Below the pieces are notes generated by a model. The model ran no database searches, had not been told where the DNA came from, and saw only the letters and a list, made by a program, of their open reading frames with translations. A stretch of DNA of 64,000 nucleotides from Sanguinoderma infundibulare. Taxonomy: Eukaryota > Basidiomycota > Agaricomycetes > Polyporales > Polyporaceae. Shown here one piece after another: positions 55,986 to 64,000 of this stretch (the stretch's first letter is position 1; every line of letters starts with the position of its first letter). The position numbers and the translations under genes are program-made. The stretch lies in assembly GCA_032821775.1 (NCBI GenBank), contig JAVLRN010000008.1, positions 1,674,001-1,738,000 of the forward strand. The letters run 5' to 3'.

Positions 55986-57356
55986 ATGCCCGTCTTACCC
56001 TCCACACCTCCACCGGCCCATCCTGCTCACTTCATCGACGCAAGCGCCACACCGTCGCAGTATGCCGCTGCGATGCGAGCCCAATGGCAGAACCCCCACG
56101 ATATCCTCTCCGTCCTCATGCTCGTCGGCGGCGATATCGTCCGAGTCGCCGTCACCCAGCTCGCAGGGACCGGGCCAGCACCATTCGCACCCGTCGCGTT
56201 CTCCTTCGGATGGCTCGCCTATTCCATCTCTGCCCTCCTGTCCGCGCTGGGAGACGGACGTCTCCTGCCGCCGCCCGAATACGCCTCCAAGTTGATCAAC
56301 GTCCAGACCGAATACGAGCGCGAGAACCAGTCGTGGATGCTGTGCCGCCTGCTGCGCGACGAGGAGCACCGGTTGAAGAAATGGGCCGAGGCAGATGGTG
56401 GTGCGCCGCAGAAAGGACTCATCGTCGCATTCTACAAGCCGGCGGAGGTCGGAGAGATGGGGACACCCGCCAGAGACTGGGTCTACTGGATGGGCGTCGT
56501 CGTGATCGTGACCCAAAACGTCATCGCTACCATCCCCTTCTTCTACCACGGCAACTGGGTCGTCCTCCTCGTCACGTTCATCGGCACAGTGCTCGCCCTT
56601 GCCGAGACCGCGCTTCCACAGTGGCGTCGTGAGAAGTACCAAGCTCGTCCAATTGGCCCCAAACCAACTGACTCGAAACCACTTGGCCCCGAACCAACTA
56701 GCCCCAATAAGAAGGCCGTGTACTGCTTGACGAGGGGGAACGGGGCCCCAGTGGTGATGGTCATCGTTCTCGACCGCGGCCTGAACTTGGAGGACCTAGC
56801 AGGCGCGAAACACGAGCATCGTGCCGGGACCCTCGGCGCATCCGTCATCCTCTGCACTTGCTGGATTCTCCTCCTCCTTACTGTCGAAGGTTTGAATGGT
56901 GATGGGTGGTACCTCCTAGGAATCGGAGGGCTGGGGATGGTTCAAAACATCCTTGTTGCAGGGGTGAGGCGTAGTCCGGGCGCGCTTGGATTCCCTCTCA
57001 TACGACGCGGGAAGCCACTTCACAAAGAGAAGGTCATGGACGTGCTGATGGCCGTGGAGGATGAAGAGATGGGCGTTGGACTCACCCTCGTCCCTACATT
57101 CTTCCCCGGAAAGCTTCGCCCTGAGGAGGAGGTTTATTGGATGGATAAGCGTCAAGAGATGGAAGCGAAGAAGGCGAGGAAGAAGGAAGGTGCTGGGTTG
57201 GGGAGGCAAGGGTCGCCAGCGCCGTCGGGGCTGACTATCAATGCAATGTGCCCTCCCGACTTGTCGAAGGTCGTACAATACAGCGACGTGGAATCCAACA
57301 CAGCTACCCTCAAACCGTCTCCCAAGCCGGTCGCAACTCCTGCGTCAACAGCGTGA
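55986..57356 (+). CDS. Multi-pass membrane protein, MP family (copy C)
   Basis: 456 residues from the conserved ATG at 55986. It has the same six hydrophobic segments and blocks as copy A. The loop between membrane pairs reads KKWAEADGGAPQKG instead of the Ser-Ala-Lys repeat. The tail (GAGLGRQGSPAPSGLTIN) is nearly that of copy A, while the N-terminal half is closer to the truncated copy at 34.1 kb, hinting at exchange between copies. Followed tail to tail by DNAJC17. Confidence 0.88.
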   Translation: MPVLPSTPPPAHPAHFIDASATPSQYAAAMRAQWQNPHDILSVLMLVGGDIVRVAVTQLAGTGPAPFAPVAFSFGWLAYSISALLSALGDGRLLPPPEYASKLINVQTEYERENQSWMLCRLLRDEEHRLKKWAEADGGAPQKGLIVAFYKPAEVGEMGTPARDWVYWMGVVVIVTQNVIATIPFFYHGNWVVLLVTFIGTVLALAETALPQWRREKYQARPIGPKPTDSKPLGPEPTSPNKKAVYCLTRGNGAPVVMVIVLDRGLNLEDLAGAKHEHRAGTLGASVILCTCWILLLLTVEGLNGDGWYLLGIGGLGMVQNILVAGVRRSPGALGFPLIRRGKPLHKEKVMDVLMAVEDEEMGVGLTLVPTFFPGKLRPEEEVYWMDKRQEMEAKKARKKEGAGLGRQGSPAPSGLTINAMCPPDLSKVVQYSDVESNTATLKPSPKPVATPASTA

Positions 57357-57797
57357 GGTGAGTGCATCACGCTTGGTCATTGGATTGAAACTCACGGCAG
57401 TTCCGCTTAGAGGGCGCATTCCCGTACTGCGGCTTCCAACCGGAGAGCGAAGGCGTTCAGATCGAGCTTTATGTGCATATCATAGACCGGTCAAATGGAT
57501 AGAGATGTAGGCTTCACGCTCGAAAGTAATGCAGGGCATTGCTCCCGCCTTCAAGCTTACCGAGGCACGAAAGAAGGTCATCCACGACAAAGCTATGCGC
57601 GCGTCGATCGCGAAGAGGACATTTAGAACGGCGTGGGACCTTCTTTCCTGCCCGGCTTCAACTTCCTCAGACCATAGGAGAAATGGTGCGCAATGTATTC
57701 GCAGTTGGGCGGGAGCTTTGTGCTACTTGGTCCTTGTATCAGATCCAATCAGATCACGATGGCATGTTAACCTACAACCCAACAGTGCGGGAATTGG
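57357..57797. other. Spacer between convergent MP and DNAJC17 genes
   Basis: 57357-57577 is shared with 43735-43960. The plus strand 57529-57660 reads coding-like (FKLTEARKKVIHDKAMRASIAKR), but no gene structure could be built. Confidence 0.35.
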
Positions 57798-59145
57798 CTA
57801 GTCGCCTTCTTCCGCTTCTCGCTCTCGAATCTCGCGCTCCAGGCGTTCGCGCTCTGCCTGGCGCATGCGCATCAATGTGAGCGACTCGTAGTCTAGTCCG
57901 GGAACCGCTGTCGGTGCGCTCGGCCGCTGAGGAGCGTCGAGGTCCGGCTGCAAAAGCACATTGAGTCCTGAGCTCGAGGAAACGACGATAGGGCACGTAC
58001 GAAGGTCGATGGGAAAGACGAGAACGAACCATCCGAAGCCGGTGCAGGTGGTAGATTGTGTGCAGACGACGGTGGCTTCGAAGCACCCTGTGGTGTCCCT
58101 TCCGCCTTCTCGCTTCCCGCGCCGTTCGCGATCCCGCCCAGTTGGCCCATCTTCTTCAACCAACCAATAACCTCCGGTTTTGTCCCCGCTGCCCAGGTCA
58201 CCTCGATGTCTTCGAGGCCATGTCCCTTGTGTCCGCTAGCGCAGACGGCAGCAAATGCGCCGCTAATCTGTTTGAAGGGTACGAGCGCGGTACCGCGCTT
58301 TGGCTTCTTGGGGGGTGCGGGCTTGAGAGAGACGACAATGGACGACTCATCTATTGCGCCAAACGGACTAAGGACTGCGCCCAGTGAAGCGGCGTCGATG
58401 AGAGTCGGGTGGGATGACAAGGGATATTTGACGCGGACGGTGGTGTCCAAGGGACCTGAACAGCAACACGTCAACGTCGAAAGCGCTTTGAGAAGAGAAA
58501 GGTGTAGACGAACCGGAAGATGGAGGTTCCACACCCGCACTCGCCGTCTGCTTGGCCTTCTGCTCCAACGCCACCCGCTCCTGTTCCTTCCTCTGTAGCT
58601 CGCGTTCGCGCTCCTCCCGAAGTCGACGCCCCTCCTCCATGATCCGCTCGTTCTCCCGAAACCTCTCCTTCTTCTCCGCTTCCTTCTCCACCCGTGCCTT
58701 CTTCAACGCCCGCTCGCGTTCCTCCAACTCCTCCACCAGTCCTTTGCGCTTCGCGTCGTAGGTCGCGTACCTCGTCTTGCGGGCCTCCTTGATGCGGAGC
58801 TTCGCATCCAGCGCCATGCGCCGGAGCGGGTCAAGCAGGAGCTCCTGTGCTTGGTGTAACTCATGGAACTTCCGTGCTGCATGCGGCCATCAGCGACCTG
58901 ACGAGACGGAAGTCAATACAAGATACGCACCTGCATCGGGGTTACCACGATTCTTTCGCCACGAACTTGGTTAGATACCGAGTTCAAACCGTGCGCCATG
59001 ATAAAGAGTCCGAGGAAAGAAGACTCACGCGATCGGGATGGACCTTCAGCGACCTCTGTCTGTAGGCCGTCTTGATCTCCTGCTCCGTGGCCTCGATAGG
59101 CAGACCGAGGAGTTCGTATGGATTGACGTCTTCTTCCGTGGACAT
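57798..59145 (-). CDS. DNAJC17: DNAJC17 / Cwf23-type J-domain splicing factor
   Basis: Five exons spliced in phase give 361 residues: 59145-59029, 58952-58931 (22 nt), 58876-58535, 58455-58001 and 57947-57798. The J domain is at the N-terminus (NPYELLGLP, HPDR). A charged coiled coil follows (ELEERERALKKARVEKEAEKK). Next is an RRM-like domain (VRVKYPL, FGAIDESSIVV, GTALVPFKQ), and the conserved end is DYESLTLMRMRQAERERLE. This is the layout of DNAJC17, called Cwf23 in fission yeast, a spliceosome-associated co-chaperone. The HPD motif, needed to stimulate Hsp70, is intact. A truncated duplicate lies at 43956-44185. Confidence 0.93.
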
Positions 59146-59900
59146 TTCGTTGTCAATGAAGCGACCTGATCGACGAAGCTTAGCTGCAAACGAGACTCCA
59201 GTCCAGGGTCGACTTGGATGATGGTGGCCAGTAGCAAAGGAGCGCTGAGAGAATAAGCGCTCAGAACCTCGCTGCCATCCGCCCGAGGAGTCCCCTGCCC
59301 TCGAGCTCCCAATGCCGAAATTAGTCCATGAAATGCTATGTAGTGTAATGCTGAACCAAAGGCACACACAAGACGACTGACAAACCGCCACAGTGTCGGC
59401 ATACTCAACTTGAATTACAGCACATTTAATACTAAGTAGAATCCGAGCGACTCCGAGTCTTCGCGTCGGACAAACTCTGCCGCGTGATCCTATCGTTCAG
59501 CGATGCCTGATCTGCTAAAGCTAGGAAGATCGTTAACCACCAAGTCGGGACCGCTCGCGGTCACTCATCCGTGTTGAAACGCATAACGTGCACTGAAAGG
59601 ACATTTCCCCCAAGCACCGACGAGGTGCTTAGTGTTGGACTGTGGCCAGTTCAGCGATTGACATGTGTAAACTCGCAGAGCTCTGCTTGTAACTCCGGAG
59701 TGCGGGTCATAGGATACGAGGAATAAGGTATATTAATTTAAGACGTGCACAGAAGGGCATGCATCAACGGTCGCTCATCAACACAACAAGCAAGGCGTTG
59801 TCGTCGTAGTTCATCGCTCTGGAAGGAAACAGAGTAGCACCGCGCAACGATCAGCCTCATGGCCGTCTCAAAACGTCCGAACTGGGAGTCTCACCGATGT
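59146..59900. other. Spacer between DNAJC17 and M20
   Basis: 5' region of DNAJC17 and 3' region of the M20 gene. Mirrored in 44186-44932 and in part at 37865-38060. No additional gene. Confidence 0.5.
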
Positions 59901-62063
59901 CTAGACGCTTGTGGTGCCGCTACGACTTGCCCTTGACCGCTCAAATTCCGCCTGAACCTGTTCAAGAGCCAGTGATCACCACTATCATATAAAGCCGCAC
60001 AAAACTGTTAACTACTCACCTGCCTTGCAAAATCTGCGTCGTACACGACCCTGAATCCCGTACACGCCAGGCCGACGGCCACCCTGAGTGTCGCCTCGTG
60101 AGCTTCCGGGGTCGAGGCCGACTTCGCAAACTGAGGCGTGTGGTTTGACCCGTTTGGCTCAGTTGGGATGGAGTACACGGGATGCAATGAAGGGATAGCT
60201 GTTGCGATGTGAGTACCGGTCTGAAAGCATATCAAAAGCCGTTGTTACTGAAAGTAATGTTTCCCTAATATTAATCTCAGCCTCCAGACACAAAAATGAG
60301 AAAGCGTCAAGAACACGTACGAAATCGGTCGAATACGCGCTGCCTTGACCGGTGTCCGTCCGCATGGCGAACCGATTTCCGACGACCCTGGCATATTCCT
60401 GGCCTGTGCAACAGTGGCTAATCAGGACAATGTCGGACAATCGCGTGCAGAGCGAGGAAATTACTGCATACCCAGGACGTCATTGTTCCGCACCTCGAAG
60501 TAGCCGGCACCTAGCTTCACCTCGACTTTACACGCTGTAGCGAGAGCTGCGGCCCTAGAACACCGTCAGCCATCGGAGGTCTTCAAACGCCACGACGAGA
60601 ATGGCACACGTACTCGAAGCATGCGGTGACGCGTTTCTGCAGAACTTCTAATTCCGTCCATGTCGGGGCGCGGACGTAGTACCGCATTTTAGCATAGTCG
60701 GGGATAACTGTATGGTTTCCAATGAGTTTTCAACGCCACGATCGCCCATCCAATGTGGCCTGCACACCGTTTGGCGTCCAATCCCGCCCGAGGACTATAC
60801 CGTGCACGCGATGGTCCGGCTTTATTTGCTGGCGCAGCGCGGAGATGCTTGCGTACGCGACGAACGCCGCATCGAGTGCGTTCTGCGCTTCCCAAGGAGC
60901 AGCCGACGCGTGTGCGCTGCGATGGAAATCTTGAGATATTTGGCAACATCATAGAGTCCAGCAGACACCGTACCTGTGGCCAAAGAACTCGACGTCAATC
61001 GGTTGGCGGGCAACACCAGGCCACAACGCAGTGAAGTGGTCAGGCCCGGCGGAAGGGTGGCTCCTACGGGTAAATGCATAAGACAGACCGCTCGCACGCA
61101 CGGGACTGTCGTCTATAACTTACATTATACAAGCGTCCATTCCGTCGTACGCGCCACGCTCGAGGAGCATGATCTTCCCGCCAACGGTCTCCTCAGCAGG
61201 TGTCCCAAGGAGGACGACCGTCCCAGGGACATCGTGCTTCTGGAGAGCCGCCTTAATCGCGATCGCCACAGCCGCTCCCGACATCGCGATCAGGTTGTGG
61301 CCGCATCCGTGTCCAATGTTCGGGAGAGCGTCCATTTCAGAGTTGACGCCAATGACGCGGGTGGTTCGTTGTGCCTGCCCGTGTTTCCCCGAAACACCGT
61401 GCGTGAACTCGGCACGCCAAGCCGTTTCGAGTCCGAGGTAGTGCGGGGTCACTTCGAACCCGTGCGAGGCCATGAACTCCGTCAATCTGTCGTGCGCATA
61501 CCTGGGACACAGTTCAGTTTACACCGCATAGTCAGCAAAGCATGAAGCCGCACTTCTCTTTTAAACCTATCTCTGGATGCTCTGCAAGGGCGCAGGTGAG
61601 CTGAGGTATCATCACAGGATAATTGACATGACGATACACACCCCAAATGTCGAGACTGAGTTGACGCAGCTCCGGAGAAAGTTCTTTCAGGGTGGTCTCT
61701 ATCACCTCGATGGCTTCGGAAGGTAAGTCTTCGTCCGACGTGTACGTCGGGGGCTTCTCCGACAAGTCGTAAGGAGGATCATTTACAACGACGTTGTCCC
61801 ACTCGTCGCACCCGTACCAGTGATTATAAAGGGGCTATAACACCAGGGAAGGGGTGAACGTCATGAAGGCTGCGAGGATAACTGAAGCGTACCGGTTCAA
61901 CCGCGGGCTTTCCGCCTCTGGCGCTGGCGTCGGCAGGGAGCTGCAAGCTGTGAGCTGTAAACCTCTTGTTCGGTTTCCTCCGAAAGGAGAAGAAACGGGG
62001 CCAGCAGCTAGCCTGGACATCGGGTCCCCCAAGCGTCTCGACAAAGGATTTCTTGAATGACAT
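59901..62063 (-). CDS. M20 family amidohydrolase, PM20D2-like
   Basis: A twelve-exon model starting MSFKKSFVETLGGPD at 62063 and ending with QAEFERSRASRSG at 59901, including a 16-nt exon (60264-60249) that supplies GNITF. It carries the M20 zinc-site segment NSEMDALPNIGHGCGHNL, catalytic GTPAEE, SHPSAGPDHF, HSAHASAAPWEAQN, NVIPDYAKMRYYVRAPT and IPTEPNGSNHTPQF. Family members hydrolyse N-acyl or dipeptide amide bonds using two zinc ions; PM20D2 acts on beta-alanyl dipeptides, but the fungal substrate is unknown. Cytosolic, as no signal peptide is apparent. It is divergent from the FSH hydrolase gene with 725 bp between starts. The damaged copies at 35707 and 44933 lend support to the exon model through conserved splice sites. 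Confidence 0.9.
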
Positions 62064-62788
62064 GCTAGTGTGAGCTGAGCGGTAGGCTCCAGTATGTAGA
62101 CGTGTGGAAGATGAACGCAGTGTCCAGGTACCCGTCGGGCTTTCATCCGTCTACGGGCCCGGCGCTTTCTAGAGCCCGCGTGAACTTGATGGTTCTTGGA
62201 TGGTTCCACTGAAAGCCCAGATGACCAATATTCCGTGCTCACCGCAGGAAGAGCACTTGCCTTGTTCGTGTGTACCGGGACGGTACTCGGGCGGAGCTTC
62301 ACCGAAAACTGGAAGTGCTATGGACCGATTTGAGTGACACCGGCACCCTGACCGAGAACGATCGTCTGTTTTTTGCAAGACGACCATGGCAGACGGGGAG
62401 AACCTGTTTTTGAGGTTGCCGTGGGCGGTACTATCCGGCGGCGGGCTGTCAGTTTCGCCGTCTGAGTGCGTCGGACGTTGAATTTCTGCCACAATTCCGA
62501 ATGGGAATCCGGTCAGTGTGGTAAAACATAGAAACGTCTTTTGAACTTACCTCCACATTGAACCACCGCCATTTTGCATTCCCTGGATGACCGCCCGTGT
62601 CTGCAGGCATCGAGGGAGGTTGCTCGAAGTTGAATTTGATGTGTCCGAAGACGGGTAGCCGCCTTAACCATACGTTAGGGTTCCAAAGCGTTTCTAGCGA
62701 TCGTGATCTAGAACCACTTCCTTTCCGAGTCAGTTGACACCAAGACGCTCCACTGCAGCAGTTGGAGATCACCGACTTGTCAACCACC
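62064..62788. promoter_or_regulatory. Divergent intergenic region of M20 and FSH genes
   Basis: 725 bp between two divergent starts, presumably containing both promoters. A plus-strand frame around 62205-62330 (STESPDDQYSVLTAGRAL) is conserved in two other copies and may be a small gene or uORF region, but it lacks a consistent start and stop. Confidence 0.45.
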
Positions 62789-64000
62789 ATGGCCGCCAGC
62801 TCAACCAAAAAGGTATTGATGCTACATGGGTAGGTCCCAGAGGAGATGCCATGAACGATGACTGACGGTCTGTTGGGTGCCCAGGTATGCACAGAATGCG
62901 GCAATTTTTAGCAAAAGGGTGTGTGCCGCACAGGCACCCGTTACGAAGTCGATGCACTGACCACGATATACATGTACAGATGGGAGCTCTCCGCAAGTCC
63001 TGCGGGAAGGCCGTCGAATTCGGTACTGTCCCTGACGCTGATCAGATAACAAGACGGGCTTATCGACTGCCATGTAGTTTTCATAGACGCACCACACGTC
63101 CTCACGCCCGTGGACCTCGCAGAAGCTTTCAGCTCATCGTCGGAGACGTCTTCCCTGGATGACCTCGGAGCTCAAGAGGCGACAGCAGACGCCGACCCTG
63201 CTTTGCTTCCCAGAGGCTGGTGGAAGGTCGATGCTGCTCGGACCCAGACGATCGGCTTGGAGGATTCCATACTACAGCTTCGGGACATTCTTCGCAAAGA
63301 TCGCTACGACGGCATCTTTGGATTTAGGTAGGCAGGGCTTGCGAGGTATCAGCGCACGAATCTGACAACCACAACCACATACTTACTACGCCAGTCAAGG
63401 TGCAGCGATGGCGGCGCTCATGAGCGCATTAGTAAGATTCCTGAATCGCTCAAATATTGACTCGGCTCACCTTCTCCCTAGCTCGAGAAGCCAGACGTCT
63501 TCCCTCCGGTTCTGGTTGACGGGAAGCCGCCACACCCAACCTTGTAAGCAGCTCGTGCGACCATTCCAACTCATTCGCATGCCCTGACAACGGAGACCCC
63601 CTCAGCACATTCTGCGTATCGGCTGCCGGTTTCAGACCGAAAAGTCCGCTGTGCGACTCCATCTTTCTACCGACCTTCTCGACGCCGACGCTCCACATCC
63701 TCGGCCGCACGGACGTCATCGTGGTCGAGGAACGCTCCAAGACGCTGCTCGACGTCTCGGCCAACAAGCGAATAGAATGGCACGACGGGGGTGTGTACTC
63801 GATTGCGTCAACTCCGCCGACTGAAGTGACAACGAAACGAAACCCGTGCTTGCAGGCCACTTTGTACCGTCGAAGGCGAATTGGCGCAACTTCTTGAAGG
63901 CGTACCTCAAAGATCCGTTAGGAGACGTCCCTCCTCCCGGTCCTTCCACCGCATCTCAACCGGCCTCGGGCACGGCGACTCCAGTGACCCCTGCCTTGTG
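62789..64000 (+). CDS. FSH-domain serine hydrolase (FSH1/OVCA2-type), 3' end off window
   Basis: Eight exons, in phase: 62789-62829, 62885-62918, 62980-63022, 63078-63327, 63395-63431, 63482-63543, 63606-63790 and 63856 to the window edge. The alpha/beta-hydrolase catalytic triad is visible: nucleophile Ser in GFSQGAAMAAL (split by an intron), Asp in HILGRTDVIVVEE and His in GGHFVPSKANW. The oxyanion-side KVLMLHGYAQNA and VFIDAPHVL also fit the FSH family, whose members are small soluble esterases or thioesterase-like enzymes. The Pro/Ser-rich tail continues past 64000. Truncated duplicates lie at 34863 and 47381. Confidence 0.92.

Noticed and set aside
56062..56632. Arg-rich frames overlapping MP copy C
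   Set aside because: Alternate-frame shadows; the same shadows appear wherever the MP sequence is duplicated.
62205..62460. Small conserved gene in the M20-FSH spacer
   Set aside because: The frame is open to different lengths in the three copies, with inconsistent start and stop; sequence conservation follows from recent duplication alone.

Overview
This window reads as the genome of a filamentous basidiomycete, probably an agaricomycete. Genes are split by many 50-80 bp GT-AG introns, and the families present are typical of mushroom-forming fungi: F-box/LRR, HET domain, ricin-B-like lectin, DUF7025-AAA ATPase, fungal PM20D2-type M20 peptidase and FSH-domain serine hydrolase. Large LTR retrotransposons are nested in each other. 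No rRNA or tRNA gene was recognised by eye.

Layout. 0-5 kb: a broken F-box gene and a divergent member of a multi-pass membrane protein family (here 'MP'). 5.4-11 kb: a palindrome-rich DNA transposon, a HET-domain gene, a ricin-B-like gene and a small broken gene. 11.6-34.1 kb: the 5' flank of an MP gene, split from its gene body by three insertions. These are a 1.2 kb TIR-type element, a non-autonomous LTR element 'X' (13579-34097, 5-bp target duplication) and, inside X's right LTR, an 11.2 kb Ty3/Gypsy element 'Y' (21881-33127). 34.1-38 kb: a degenerate unit of MP, FSH and M20 pseudogenes. 38.4-41.2 kb: an apparently intact nine-exon DUF7025-AAA ATPase. 41.7-48.3 kb: a second copy of the unit (MP intact, DNAJC17 fragment, M20 with a nonsense codon, FSH truncated). 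48.8-51.4 kb: gene fragments, namely a Mutator-like element carrying a piece of a kinase-like gene, then SEC6 and NAD synthetase fragments. 51.8-53.9 kb: another MP copy. 55-64 kb: the only unit in which every gene looks intact: MP (+), DNAJC17 (-), M20 (-), FSH hydrolase (+, running off the window).

The main theme is repeated segmental duplication of an MP / DNAJC17 / M20 / FSH block, followed by independent decay of the copies and heavy transposon insertion. The differences between Y's two LTRs, and the stop codons inside its coding frames, are almost entirely CpG-type transitions. This suggests mutation driven by cytosine methylation. Several real exons are tiny (9, 16, 22 and 28 nt) and show up only when the protein families are used to guide splicing.
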